Source: an uncultured Pelagibacteraceae bacterium (lineage in GTDB: Bacteria > Pseudomonadota > Alphaproteobacteria > Pelagibacterales > Pelagibacteraceae). From it: a stretch of DNA of 49,481 nt. This document shows positions 19,117-27,139 of the stretch, piece after piece. Both the position numbers and the translations under genes were made by a program. The first letter of the stretch is position 1, and every line of letters begins with the position of its first letter. Where the stretch lies: assembly GCA_902519625.1 (NCBI GenBank), contig CABYKS010000004.1:1-49481 (forward strand), given 5' to 3'. The notes beneath the pieces were generated by a model. That model did no database searches, was not told the DNA's origin, and saw only the letters and a program-made list of their open reading frames with translations.

Positions 19117-20952
19117 GTGGAACGAATTATTACAAAATCATTTGCTAGATTAATGGGCCGTGGGGTTCATAGAGGTTTTATTACTTACGAAGAGTTGAAC
19201 AAATCTTTAGGCAAAAGAAACCTATCAAATGAAAATTTATCCCAAGCGTTTCTGCACATCTTAGATGGTAAAATTTCTTTAGTTGAAAAAAAATCTGATT
19301 ATAAAACTTTAAGAAAAAAAGAATCTTCATCTAAGGAAGAAGGCAAAACTATAGAAAAAAGTGATGATCCCATAAGAATGTACCTAAGAGAAATGGGAGG
19401 AGTAGAACTTTTATCAAGAGAAGGCGAAATTGCTATTGCAAAAAGAATAGAGGCTGGGAAAGATGTGATGCTTAATGCATTGTCTCAAAGTCCAATTACC
19501 GCTCAACAACTTTTTGAATGGGATAAAAAACTTAATAGTGATGAAATTTTAGTTAGAGAAATAATTGATATTGACACAAATTATACTGAAGACGAAGATA
19601 CTGGAACAAGCAGTAAGCAAAAAAAACCTGATACTGATCAAGCTGATGAAAATTCTAGAGAAAATCAAGATAATTCCGATGATGAGTTTAACCCAACTCT
19701 TGCAGCAATGGAAAGCGAGATAAAACCAAAAATTTTAAAGACAGTAAACACTCTTACAAAAGAATACACCAAGCTTATTAAGTACCAGGAGGAAAAATTG
19801 AAATGTGTGTTGAGTTCACAATTATTTTCTACTTCTAAAGAAAAAAATTATCAAAAAATAGTCGAAAATATTCTTAAAAATATTAAATCATTACAACTAT
19901 CTCCATCTGTTTTAGAAGAATTAGTGCAAAAACACTATGTAGAAAATAGAAAAATAATTTCTCTTGAGGGAAATTTGTTAAGATTGGCTTTAAATAATAA
20001 AATATCTAGAGAAGAATTTATTAAGTTTTATGTTGGTAATGAAATAAATCCAAATTTAAAAGTATTTTTAGGAACCAATGAAATTTGGAAAAAATTTTTA
20101 CAAAAAAATAAAGATGAATTTAAGAATACTAGAGAAAGATTAGTAGAAATAAGTAAAAAACTTGGAATCTCTGTTACTGATTACAAAAAGTTGGTCAGTA
20201 GAATCCAAAAAGGTGAAAAAGAATCTAGAATAGCCAAAAAAGAAATGGTTGAAGCCAACCTTAGATTGGTAATTTCAATCGCCAAAAAATACACAAATAG
20301 AGGTTTGCAGTTTTTAGATTTAATTCAAGAAGGAAATATTGGGTTAATGAAAGCAGTTGATAAATTTGAGTATAGAAGAGGATACAAATTTTCTACTTAT
20401 GCGACCTGGTGGATAAGACAGGCAATCACTAGATCAATTGCAGACCAGGCCAGAACTATAAGAATACCAGTTCATATGATTGAAACAATTAATAAAATTG
20501 TTAGAACACAAAGATTAATTTTAAGTGAATTTGGCAGAGAAGCAACACCAGAGGAATTATCAAAAAAACTTAGAATGCCTCTAGACAAAGTGAGAAAAGT
20601 TTTAAAAATTTCAAAAGAACCCGTCTCTTTAGAAAAACCTGTTGGAGATGAAGAAGACAGTAGTCTTGGAGATTTTATAGAAGATACAAAAGCATTAGCG
20701 CCATTAGAACAAGCTATTAAATCTAATTTGAGCGAAGCAACAACTAAAATTTTATCTACTTTAACTCCTAGAGAAGAGAGAGTTTTAAGAATGAGATTTG
20801 GGGTAGGAATGAATACTGATCATACTTTAGAAGAAGTTGGATTGCAGTTTTCTGTAACTAGAGAAAGAATTCGACAAATTGAAGCCAAAGCACTTAGAAA
20901 ATTAAAGCATCCTAGTAGATCAAAACAATTAAAAAGTTTCTTAGAAAGCTAA
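19117..20952 (+). CDS. rpoD: RNA polymerase primary sigma factor RpoD (GTG start)
   Basis: Housekeeping sigma70. 611 residues. Seen: region 1.1 ([20 protein letters not shown]), region 1.2 ([20 protein letters not shown]), a long acidic non-conserved insert, region 2 ([20 protein letters not shown] and [19 protein letters not shown] for -10 binding), region 3, and region 4 ([20 protein letters not shown]) for -35 recognition. No ATG exists in this frame upstream, where a TAA lies at 19048, so GTG 19117 is the best start; it has no strong ribosome binding site. The macromolecular synthesis grouping with dnaG is conserved. tRNA-Val begins 6 bp after its stop. Confidence 0.96.
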   Translation: MERIITKSFARLMGRGVHRGFITYEELNKSLGKRNLSNENLSQAFLHILDGKISLVEKKSDYKTLRKKESSSKEEGKTIEKSDDPIRMYLREMGGVELLSREGEIAIAKRIEAGKDVMLNALSQSPITAQQLFEWDKKLNSDEILVREIIDIDTNYTEDEDTGTSSKQKKPDTDQADENSRENQDNSDDEFNPTLAAMESEIKPKILKTVNTLTKEYTKLIKYQEEKLKCVLSSQLFSTSKEKNYQKIVENILKNIKSLQLSPSVLEELVQKHYVENRKIISLEGNLLRLALNNKISREEFIKFYVGNEINPNLKVFLGTNEIWKKFLQKNKDEFKNTRERLVEISKKLGISVTDYKKLVSRIQKGEKESRIAKKEMVEANLRLVISIAKKYTNRGLQFLDLIQEGNIGLMKAVDKFEYRRGYKFSTYATWWIRQAITRSIADQARTIRIPVHMIETINKIVRTQRLILSEFGREATPEELSKKLRMPLDKVRKVLKISKEPVSLEKPVGDEEDSSLGDFIEDTKALAPLEQAIKSNLSEATTKILSTLTPREERVLRMRFGVGMNTDHTLEEVGLQFSVTRERIRQIEAKALRKLKHPSRSKQLKSFLES

Positions 20953-20958
20953 ACATTT

Positions 20959-21033
20959 GGGCCGTTAGCTCAATAGTAGAGTACTGCATTGACATTGCAG
21001 GGGTAGTTGGAGCGTAACCAACACGGCCCACCA
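20959..21033 (+). tRNA. tRNA-Val(GAC) with non-canonical D- and T-loops
   Basis: 75-nt cloverleaf: 7-bp acceptor stem GGGCCGT/ACGGCCC, D stem GCTC/GAGT (68-71 and 79-82 of 20,9xx), anticodon stem CTGCA/TGCAG with loop TTGACAT (anticodon GAC at 20991-20993), a T stem GTTGG/CCAAC (21006-21010, 21018-21022), discriminator A and encoded CCA. Odd: the T-loop is AGCGTAA instead of the near-universal TTCRANN, and the D-loop AATAGTA has a single G instead of GG. Only C56 and the purine at 57 are kept. Stems are intact, so it is not simple decay. It is probably read through from rpoD. Confidence 0.8.
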
Positions 21034-21051
21034 ATTATGATTTATCTTTAA

Positions 21052-21078
21052 TTGATAACCAAATAAAAATGATATAAT
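21052..21078 (+). promoter_or_regulatory. Possible promoter for the second tRNA gene
   Basis: TTGATA (21052-21057) and a perfect TATAAT (21073-21078) lie upstream of the tRNA, which starts 16 bp after the -10. The 15-bp spacer is short, so the -35 may not be the one used. Confidence 0.4.
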
Positions 21079-21094
21079 TAAGTAATTAATTTTT

Positions 21095-21171
21095 GGGCCT
21101 GTAGCTCAGTTGGTTAGAGCAGTACACTCATAATGTATTGGTCCCAGGTTCGAGTCCTGGCGGGCCCACCA
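21095..21171 (+). tRNA. tRNA with CAT anticodon, probably tRNA-Ile2 (or elongator Met)
   Basis: 77-nt canonical cloverleaf with acceptor GGGCCTG/CGGGCCC, D-loop AGTTGGTTA, anticodon loop CTCATAA, variable loop TGGTC, T-loop TTCGAGT and encoded CCA. The G1-C72 pair and lack of three G-C pairs below the anticodon exclude initiator tRNA. The TTGGTC after the anticodon stem and the acceptor sequence resemble lysidine-modified tRNA-Ile2 more than elongator tRNA-Met, but the two are hard to separate by eye. Confidence 0.85.
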
Positions 21172-21178
21172 ATAAATT

Positions 21179-21781
21179 TTATTCTTTTTCTACAAACTCT
21201 TGTAAATTTTTAAATAAGACATTAATGTCACCATCATTACTTTGAATAATAGAGTAAAATTCTTGTTTTTGAACTTTAGCTAAACTAACACCTTCAATTA
21301 TAAGGTCTATAATTAGAGGGTTATCAGGGTCTTTTGTTACAACTCTCCAATTAATTTTTACCTCAGGTTTATCATCTGTAGCTATAAGAACGCTTGAGAC
21401 CATTGTATATTTATCATTTAGTTTTTCTTGCGAATTTACAATAATTTTTGGATCTGAATACTGGGCCAATCTACTTGCAAATGTTTTTAAAAAATATTTA
21501 GTAAAAATTTCTAAATATTCTTCTTTTTTCTGATCTGAAATATTTTTTCTATATTTGCCAAGTGAGTAAAATCCAATTCCTTTAATATCGACAGTTTTTA
21601 ATGCAATTATTTTTAGTTTGCTAATTTTTAAATCTTTGCTTAAATTTTGGTCTAAAGCCTTGGCTGCCTTATCGACTGTTTGTTGAACAAAATCCTTAGG
21701 TTCAATAGAAAATGAATTAGATAAAAAAAATAAACTTAAAATTGTAACTGATAATAACTTTAAGGCTTTTTTAACAAGCAT
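21179..21781 (-). CDS. mlaC: MlaC-family periplasmic phospholipid-binding protein
   Basis: Periplasmic carrier moving phospholipids between the outer-membrane MlaA complex and the inner-membrane MlaFEDB transporter. 200 residues with a signal peptide (1-25, ending NSFS). Seen: DFVQQTVDKA, GIGFYSLGKYRKNISDQKKEEYLEIFTKYF (30-residue family block around 70-98, given here by its ends GIGF and TKYF), and the C-terminal INWRVV and DLIIEGVSL strands that line the lipid pocket. It follows mlaA by 11 bp. Its stop is 7 bp from the convergent tRNA gene. No mlaFED genes are in the window. Confidence 0.88.
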   Translation of the reverse strand: MLVKKALKLLSVTILSLFFLSNSFSIEPKDFVQQTVDKAAKALDQNLSKDLKISKLKIIALKTVDIKGIGFYSLGKYRKNISDQKKEEYLEIFTKYFLKTFASRLAQYSDPKIIVNSQEKLNDKYTMVSSVLIATDDKPEVKINWRVVTKDPDNPLIIDLIIEGVSLAKVQKQEFYSIIQSNDGDINVLFKNLQEFVEKE

Positions 21782-21792
21782 TAAATTTAAAT

Positions 21793-22572
21793 TTATTCGA
21801 TTTCTTCCCAGTCACTATCGTCTTGAGTTTGCGTAGCACCGGTTGCATTAAGTATTCTTTTACGTCTATCTTGTAGATATAAACTTTTTACTGAAGCATA
21901 GAAGTCTATAGAATTTTCTTCAAGATTATTTATGTCATCAAAGTTTTTAGCTCTGAAATCTACGCCGCCAGCTCCTTTAGAGGCATAATAATCAAAATTA
22001 GAAAAGTACCGAGTATCATTTCTAACTGTAACATTATACCAGGCATCTCCACCCATATAATTTCCTAAAGATCCGATAGCGTCTCTTGCTGTAGATGGTC
22101 CAAGCACAGGAAGTACCACGTAGCACCCTTCGCCGAATCCCCATTTGCCTAATGTCTGTCCATAATCTTCTTTTTCATAACTATTTAGTCCAATGGAAGA
22201 TGCTGGATCAAATAATCCCACAATTCCAATAGTAGTATTTACTACAAACCTTAAAGTATTTTTTCCTGCAATAGCCAAATTTCCTTGAAGTAGATTATTT
22301 GGAATTGTTATAAGAGTTGATAAGTTTCCAACAAAATTACTAGTACCTGTTCTTATAGGAGAGGGTAAATGCCTATAGCCTTTTGCTAAAGGTTCAAAAA
22401 TTAATCCATCTAAAGCCTGGTTAAATGCAAAGATTCCCCTATTTACTGACTCAAAACAATCTTTAACTTCTCCATTTGTATTTTTAGATAATTCATTTTG
22501 ACCATCGCTACCAGCCATAGACGACGTTGCTATAAATAATGACAAAATTAAAACCTTAAAAATTCTGCTCAT
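21793..22572 (-). CDS. mlaA: MlaA (VacJ) family protein lacking a lipobox
   Basis: Outer-membrane component that removes mislocalised phospholipids from the outer leaflet. 259 residues. Seen: ESVNRGIFAFNQALDGLIFE near 42-61, LPSPIRTGTSNFVGNLSTL, NTTIGIVGLFDPAS, the EDYGQTLGKWGFGEGCYVVL block (ring helices) and LPVLGPSTARDAIG. These match the family well. The N-terminus has a cleavable-looking signal peptide (1-20, ATSSMAG) but no Cys after it, whereas classical MlaA is a lipoprotein. Operon with mlaC; divergent from the amidase gene. Confidence 0.9.
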   Translation of the reverse strand: MSRIFKVLILSLFIATSSMAGSDGQNELSKNTNGEVKDCFESVNRGIFAFNQALDGLIFEPLAKGYRHLPSPIRTGTSNFVGNLSTLITIPNNLLQGNLAIAGKNTLRFVVNTTIGIVGLFDPASSIGLNSYEKEDYGQTLGKWGFGEGCYVVLPVLGPSTARDAIGSLGNYMGGDAWYNVTVRNDTRYFSNFDYYASKGAGGVDFRAKNFDDINNLEENSIDFYASVKSLYLQDRRKRILNATGATQTQDDSDWEEIE

Positions 22573-22621
22573 AATTCAATTTTTATATGTATATCTTTAT
22601 TAAAAGTAAATCTATATTTTG

Positions 22622-22630
22622 TGTTATAAT
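22622..22630 (+). promoter_or_regulatory. Extended -10 element before the amidase gene
   Basis: TGTTATAAT: a perfect TATAAT at 22625-22630 preceded by TG one base upstream. No good -35 is seen at 16-18 bp. The ATG lies at 22639, only 8 bp downstream, so the transcript would be leaderless or nearly so. Confidence 0.45.
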
Positions 22631-22638
22631 TCTTTAAA

Positions 22639-23370
22639 ATGCGCATAAAAACTTCACTAAATTACTCACCAAATTTTTCAACCTCAGCAAGAAATAAAAA
22701 AAAGATCAAATACATAGTTTATCATTACACTGGAATGCGTAGCGAAAATAAGGCTATAAAAAGACTAACTGATCTTAATTCAAATGTAAGCTGTCATTAT
22801 TTAATAAAAAGAAATGGTCAAATTATATTAATGGTACCAGAATTATATGAAGCATGGCACGCAGGAAAATCTAATTGGAAAAAAGATATTTCATTAAACA
22901 AAAAATCTTTAGGAATTGAAATTTCAAATAAAGGACATGAATTTGGATATGAAAATTTTTCAAAAGACCAAATAAACTCATTAATTAAGTTATCGAAATA
23001 TTTAATAAAAAAATACAAGATAAAATCTTCGAATATATTAGGGCATTCAGACATTGCTTTTGGAAGAAAAAAAGACCCAGGTGAAAAATTTCCCTGGAGT
23101 TATTTAGCCAGCAAAAATATTGGAATATGGCACCAAATTAAAGAACCAAAACTAAAAAGATTTAGAAGTAAAAAAGTTTCAAATATTGAAATAATCACAT
23201 TTTTTAAATATCTGAGTAAAATTGGATATTTAACTAAATACTTAAAAAATAATAAAAAAACTAAACTCATTAAAAGTTTCCAAAGAAGATTTAGGCAAAA
23301 GCTAATAAATGGGAAAATAGACAAAGAATGCATGATTATAGCTGAAAAAATTAGCAAATTATCTAGTTAA
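22639..23370 (+). CDS. N-acetylmuramoyl-L-alanine amidase, AmpD/AmiD-like (Ami_2)
   Basis: Zinc amidase that cuts the MurNAc-L-Ala bond of (anhydro)muropeptides in peptidoglycan turnover. 243 residues. Seen: first zinc His in IVYHYTGM, EAWHAGKSNWKKDI, GIEISNKG, and the other zinc ligands in ILGHSDIAFGRKKDPGEKFPW (His, then Asp in KKDPG; quoted here as GHSDIAF and KKDPGEKF). The last 70 residues resemble a small peptidoglycan-binding module and are Lys-rich. There is no signal peptide, which favours a cytoplasmic AmpD-type recycling role over the secreted AmiD type. Divergent from mlaA; rnpB follows. Confidence 0.85.
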   Translation: MRIKTSLNYSPNFSTSARNKKKIKYIVYHYTGMRSENKAIKRLTDLNSNVSCHYLIKRNGQIILMVPELYEAWHAGKSNWKKDISLNKKSLGIEISNKGHEFGYENFSKDQINSLIKLSKYLIKKYKIKSSNILGHSDIAFGRKKDPGEKFPWSYLASKNIGIWHQIKEPKLKRFRSKKVSNIEIITFFKYLSKIGYLTKYLKNNKKTKLIKSFQRRFRQKLINGKIDKECMIIAEKISKLSS

Positions 23371-23380
23371 TTATTTTTTC

Positions 23381-23408
23381 TTGAAAAAATCCAAATAATG
23401 AATATTTT
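23381..23408 (+). promoter_or_regulatory. Candidate promoter of rnpB
   Basis: TTGAAA (23381-23386), a 16-bp spacer and TATTTT (23403-23408). Its expected start site, about 7 bp downstream, matches the first base of helix P1 of RNase P RNA at 23415, which supports the call. Confidence 0.45.
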
Positions 23409-23414
23409 GAATAT

Positions 23415-23771
23415 GCCAGATAAATGACTTATCGCTTTAATTAATTTTGAAGAGGAAAGTCCGGGCTCTACAAAGACACAGTGCCAGTTAATGGCTGGCG
23501 GGGGTAACCCCAGGGACAGTGCCACAGAAAATAAACCGCCTCATCAAGGCAAGGGTGAAAAGGTGTGGTAAGAGCACACCGGCTGTTTGGTAACAAGCAG
23601 CGCATGGAAAACCCCACTGAGAGCAAAACTGAGTAGAGATGACATTGTTAGAAATAACTAAAAGCAGTCTTTGGCTAGTCATCAGGGTTAGTTGCTTGAG
23701 CCTTAAAGTGATTTAAGGCCTAGAGAAATGGTAAGTTTAAATGACAGAACCCGGCTTATAGTTTATCTGGC
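23415..23771 (+). ncRNA. rnpB: RNase P RNA, bacterial type A
   Basis: Catalytic RNA that removes 5' leaders from pre-tRNAs. Seen: conserved block GAGGAAAGTCCGGGCT near 23452-23467, the GGTAAGAGCACACCGGC block near 23577, TTGCTTGAGCC near 23691, and the universal ACAGAACCCGGCTTATAG near 23744-23761. The ends are set by helix P1: GCCAGATAAA (23415-23424) pairs perfectly with TTTATCTGGC (23762-23771). About 357 nt. The GGT that binds tRNA 3' CCA in loop L15 is not obvious (see findings). It fills most of the 549 bp between the amidase gene and mraZ. Confidence 0.95.
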
Positions 23772-23855
23772 ACTTCTTATATAATAAAAAAAATTTCAAT
23801 AAAACGTTTCATTTTTGTTCTTACAAGTAAGATTTAAGGGTCAAAATATTAGGTA

Positions 23856-23884
23856 TTGACGTCTAACTGTAAAACCCATAATAT
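23856..23884 (+). promoter_or_regulatory. Candidate promoter of the mraZ-led dcw cluster
   Basis: TTGACG (23856-23861) with TAATAT (23879-23884) at 17 bp, or CATAAT (23877-23882) at 15 bp. The -35 is close to consensus. The -10 overlaps the first two MraZ boxes, as expected for an autorepressed promoter. The start codon of mraZ is about 36 bp further on. Confidence 0.5.
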
Positions 23885-23898
23885 CCCATATAAACCCA
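23875..23898 (-). promoter_or_regulatory. MraZ operator: three boxes at exact 10-bp spacing
   Basis: CCCA occurs at 23875, 23885 and 23895 on the plus strand, that is TGGGN repeats separated by 5 bp on the minus strand. MraZ proteins from several phyla bind three or more such TGGGN-N5 repeats upstream of their own gene. The boxes lie 22-45 bp before the mraZ ATG and overlap the -10, which fits autorepression. Confidence 0.72.
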
Positions 23899-23919
23899 AA
23901 TAAGGGTTATATATGAACT

Positions 23920-24375
23920 ATGTTTTTATCAATTTACGAAAACAAACTGGACAAAAAGGGAAGGGTTTCTGTGCCGGCTTCTTTTAGATCTTACTTATCT
24001 AATTTAGGTTACAATGGAGTAATTTGTTATCCTTCTTTTAATAATCAATGTATAGAGGCATGGCCACAAGACAGAATTGAAAAAATTTCAAATGCAATTG
24101 ACTCATTAAATCCTTTTGAGGAAAAAAAAGATTATTTTGCAACATCAATATTGTCAGAAAGTATAAATCTACAATTTGATAGCGAAGGTAGAATTTTATT
24201 AACGTCAAAATTATTAAAACATGCAAAAATTAAAAATAGTATGTTATTTGTTGGTCAAGGTAAAACTTTCCAAATATGGGAACCATCAACATTTGAAAAA
24301 TTTAGGGTAACTGCGAAAAGAAAATCAAACATTCATAGAGCTAGCCTTAAATGGGAGCGACAATTTAATAACTAA
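23920..24375 (+). CDS. mraZ: Transcriptional regulator MraZ
   Basis: DNA-binding protein that controls the division and cell wall cluster and usually represses its own operon. 151 residues with two SpoVT/AbrB-like MraZ modules: [12 protein letters not shown] at 11-22 and [12 protein letters not shown] at 87-98, each with the conserved Asp-x-x-Gly-Arg. It forms ring-shaped oligomers in other bacteria, matching the repeated operator boxes just upstream. An out-of-frame ATG at 23913 is ignored. First gene of the cluster, 11 bp before ftsZ. Confidence 0.95.
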   Translation: MFLSIYENKLDKKGRVSVPASFRSYLSNLGYNGVICYPSFNNQCIEAWPQDRIEKISNAIDSLNPFEEKKDYFATSILSESINLQFDSEGRILLTSKLLKHAKIKNSMLFVGQGKTFQIWEPSTFEKFRVTAKRKSNIHRASLKWERQFNN

Positions 24376-24382
24376 AAGGGAG
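24376..24382 (+). promoter_or_regulatory. Strong ribosome binding site for ftsZ
   Basis: AAGGGAG ends 4 bp before the ftsZ ATG at 24387. Most genes in this cluster lack a clear Shine-Dalgarno sequence, so this one suggests high FtsZ translation from the polycistronic mRNA. Confidence 0.7.
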
Positions 24383-24386
24383 ATAT

Positions 24387-25808
24387 ATGACTATAAATTT
24401 TAAACAACCAGATATTAGAGAGTTGAAACCAAGAATACTAGTTCTTGGAGTTGGAGGAGCAGGCGGAAATGCAATAAATGAAATGATCGATGCAGGAATG
24501 CAAGGAGTTGAGTTTATTGCTGTTAATACAGATGCTCAAGATTTAAAACTTAGTAAAGCTCATACTAAAATACAAATAGGATTAAATTTAACAAAAGGGT
24601 TAGGAGCTGGTGCAAAAATTGATATAGGACAAGCAGCTGCTGACGAGTCATTAAATGAAATTGTAAATTGTTTACAGGGTTCAAATATGGTTTTTATTGC
24701 TGCAGGTATGGGTGGTGGAACTGGCACAGGATCCGCACATGTTATTGCAAGAGCAGCTAAAGAATTGAATATTTTAACAGTAGGAGTTGTAACACTTCCT
24801 TTTCTCTATGAAGGACCTTCTAGAATGAGAAGAGCACAACATGGTTTAGAAGAACTTAGAAAACATGTTGATACTATCATTGTTATACCAAATCAAAATT
24901 TATTTAAAATCGCAAGTGAGCAGACAACATTTGAAGAATCTTTTGAATTATCAAATAATGTTTTATTGCACGGAGTTCAAAGTATTACAGATTTAATGGT
25001 CAGACCAGGTTTAATCAATTTGGATTTTGCAGATGTTGAAACTGTTATGAGTTCAATGGGCAAAGCAATGATGGGAACAGGAGAAGCTGAGGGAGAAGGT
25101 AGAGCTTCAAAAGCTGCAGAAATGGCAATCAGCAATCCATTAATTGATGACTATACACTTAAAGGAGCAAAAGGTTTGTTGGTTAATATAACTGGCGGCA
25201 AAGATTTAAAGCTGTTTGAGGTAGATGAGGCCGTAAATAAAGTAAGAGCAGAAGTAGATACAGAGGCCGAATTAATAATTGGCGCAATAACAGATCCCTC
25301 ACTTGATGGAAAGATGAGAGTATCAATTGTTGCAACCGCTCTTGATGGTCAACAACCAGAGTCAAAATCAGTAATTAATATGGTTCATAGAATACAGAAT
25401 AGAAATCCAGGTTATTCTGAATTTCAAAACCCTGATTCTCATCAGTCATTTAATTTTTCATCTAGTGTAGCAGCGCCAATATCAGAGGGTGCTACTGCAT
25501 TAAAATTAGAAAATGAAATTCAGGAAGAAACAGTAAATGAGACTGAGCAAATTGAGCAAAACAATAACGAGGTTCTCGCTAATAATTTAGTAACAGAAGA
25601 ACCAATCATTGAAGAAAACCAAAACGTTGAAGAGTCAGAAGTTTCTAATGGTTTAGAAAATTTTGAAATTGAAGAAGAAACGCCTGAGCTTTTTAGTTCA
25701 GAAAGCGAAAATAGTTTATCAGACGAAACATCAGAATCCAAAGAAACTGATAATTTGGATGAAGATGATTTAGAGATACCGGCATTTTTAAGAAGACAAA
25801 AGAACTAA
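24387..25808 (+). CDS. ftsZ: Cell division protein FtsZ, in an unusual cluster position
   Basis: Tubulin-like GTPase that forms the division ring. 473 residues. Seen: [12 protein letters not shown] near 22-33, the tubulin signature GGGTGTG at 109-115, [17 protein letters not shown], the synergy-loop part [10 protein letters not shown], an acidic disordered linker (about 335-458, rich in Glu/Asn/Ser) and a C-terminal conserved peptide [12 protein letters not shown] that would bind FtsA and other partners. The usual place after ftsA holds only a 65 bp gap, so this is the relocated main copy, not an obvious extra. Flanked by mraZ (11 bp) and rsmH (18 bp). Confidence 0.97.
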   Translation: MTINFKQPDIRELKPRILVLGVGGAGGNAINEMIDAGMQGVEFIAVNTDAQDLKLSKAHTKIQIGLNLTKGLGAGAKIDIGQAAADESLNEIVNCLQGSNMVFIAAGMGGGTGTGSAHVIARAAKELNILTVGVVTLPFLYEGPSRMRRAQHGLEELRKHVDTIIVIPNQNLFKIASEQTTFEESFELSNNVLLHGVQSITDLMVRPGLINLDFADVETVMSSMGKAMMGTGEAEGEGRASKAAEMAISNPLIDDYTLKGAKGLLVNITGGKDLKLFEVDEAVNKVRAEVDTEAELIIGAITDPSLDGKMRVSIVATALDGQQPESKSVINMVHRIQNRNPGYSEFQNPDSHQSFNFSSSVAAPISEGATALKLENEIQEETVNETEQIEQNNNEVLANNLVTEEPIIEENQNVEESEVSNGLENFEIEEETPELFSSESENSLSDETSESKETDNLDEDDLEIPAFLRRQKN

Positions 25809-25826
25809 TGGTCTTCAAAAAAATAA

Positions 25827-26834
25827 ATGAATGCCACCATAAAACTTGAAAATGTAAAACATTTTCCAGTTTTGCTAAGCGAAGTAATTAGCATAATTTC
25901 CCCTCTATATGGTGGCACATTTATTGACTGCACGTTTGGCCAAGGCGGATATTCAAAAAAAATACTAGAAAATAATAATAATAAAGTTTACGCATTAGAT
26001 AGGGACTCTACTTCAATAAAAATAATAAATACATTTAAAAAAAAATATTCAAATAGATTTGAATTTGAAAATAGAAAATTTAGTGAAATTTCAAATTTAG
26101 AAAAAAACATAAAAGATCTAAAAGGTATAATTTTTGATTTAGGTTACTCAACAACTCAAATTAAAGATCCAGAAAAAGGTTTATCTTTTAATAATAAAGG
26201 TAAATTGAATATGAAAATGGGTTTAAATAATTTTTCAGCAGACGATATAATAAATAAATTAGGTCAAAAAGAACTTACAAAAATATTTAAAATACTTGGA
26301 GAAGAAAATAGTAGCTCAATAATATCCAAAAAAATTATATCATTTAGGAAAAATAAAAATATTCAAACAGAAAATCTGGTTGATATTATTAACTCAGTTA
26401 AAAAAAAAAGATTTTCAAAAATTCATAATGCGACAAAAGTTTTTCAAGCACTTAGAATTATTGTGAATAATGAAATTAGTGAATTGATTAATGGATTAAT
26501 AAATAGTTTTAAAATTTTGCCTGTTGGAGGCATGCTTGTAATTGTAACATTTCATTCTATTGAAGATAAAATTGTAAAATTTTTTTTGAAAAATTATTCA
26601 GAGAACAAAAATGTTTCAAGATACTTGCCTTCAAAAATTGAAAAAAAAAATTTATTTAAGTTAATAAATAAAAAACCAATAATTCCAAGCACAAATGAGA
26701 TTAAGCTTAACCCAGCATCAAGATCTGCTAAACTTAGGTATGCAATTAAATTGAATAATCATTCTGATTTTTCAGAATTTACAAAAAAATTTAACTATTT
26801 ACTTGATGTTGAAAAACTAGCTAAGGGAATATGA
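25827..26834 (+). CDS. rsmH: 16S rRNA (cytosine-1402-N4)-methyltransferase
   Basis: SAM-dependent methyltransferase (MraW) acting on C1402 near the decoding centre of 16S rRNA. 335 residues, slightly longer than usual. Seen: HFPVLLSEV at 12-20, SAM-binding GGTFIDCTFGQGGYS near 29-43, IIFDLGYSTTQI near 106, KVFQALRIIVNNEI, and VTFHSIEDKIVKFF followed by NPASRSAKLRYA. A second ATG 4 bp into the gene is out of frame. Its stop overlaps the ftsL-like start by 4 bp (ATGA). Confidence 0.95.
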   Translation: MNATIKLENVKHFPVLLSEVISIISPLYGGTFIDCTFGQGGYSKKILENNNNKVYALDRDSTSIKIINTFKKKYSNRFEFENRKFSEISNLEKNIKDLKGIIFDLGYSTTQIKDPEKGLSFNNKGKLNMKMGLNNFSADDIINKLGQKELTKIFKILGEENSSSIISKKIISFRKNKNIQTENLVDIINSVKKKRFSKIHNATKVFQALRIIVNNEISELINGLINSFKILPVGGMLVIVTFHSIEDKIVKFFLKNYSENKNVSRYLPSKIEKKNLFKLINKKPIIPSTNEIKLNPASRSAKLRYAIKLNNHSDFSEFTKKFNYLLDVEKLAKGI

Positions 26835-27139
26835 AGAAAATTATTTTTTCAATTACAATAGTTATTTTAATTTTTCTGACTTCGATAATTAAAAGTTCAA
26901 CAAAGAAAGTTGATATTGAAATTTTTGATTTAAAGGAAGACATTAGATTATTAAATGAAAAGTATGAATTAGTTTTGTTAGATCATAATTATTTAAGTTC
27001 GCCAAAAAAATTAAACGAATATCAAAAAAAATATTTTGAAAATGATTTAATTCCTACAGATATTGTAAATATTGGAAAAATAAATTTTGATAATAACGAA
27101 ATATTAATTAAAGATGCTGGAGATATAACTGAAAAATAA
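26831..27139 (+). CDS. ftsL: FtsL-like division protein
   Basis: 102-residue single-pass protein: a short cytoplasmic start, one membrane helix (about 3-21, IIFSITIVILIFLTSII), then a heptad-like coiled-coil segment (about 27-55) and YLSSPKKLNEY. Size, topology, the SSPxxL segment and position between rsmH and ftsI identify it as FtsL, which with FtsB and FtsQ activates FtsWI. Sequence conservation in FtsL is low, so position is the main support. It overlaps rsmH by 4 bp and ftsI probably by 11 bp. Confidence 0.8.
   Translation: MKKIIFSITIVILIFLTSIIKSSTKKVDIEIFDLKEDIRLLNEKYELVLLDHNYLSSPKKLNEYQKKYFENDLIPTDIVNIGKINFDNNEILIKDAGDITEK
27119..27122 (+). promoter_or_regulatory. GGAG ribosome binding site for a CTG start of ftsI
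   Basis: GGAG lies within the end of the ftsL-like gene, 6 bp before CTG at 27129. The spacing is ideal and no standard start codon follows in this frame for 500 bp, which supports CTG as the ftsI initiator. Confidence 0.5.

Noticed and set aside
21095-21171. Initiator tRNA-fMet
   Set aside because: It has a G1-C72 pair and lacks the three G-C pairs of the initiator anticodon stem.
23488-23682. 64-codon open frame on the minus strand
   Set aside because: It lies wholly inside RNase P RNA, whose conserved blocks and P1 pairing explain the sequence.
23860-23910. CRISPR-like or satellite repeat before mraZ
   Set aside because: Only short CCCA units repeat, with 10-bp phase, which fits an MraZ operator.
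27114-27128. ATG 27114 as ftsI start with TAA readthrough
   Set aside because: The TAA at 27126 is followed by CTG with a well-placed GGAG, a simpler explanation than stop readthrough. No sign of a recoding element.
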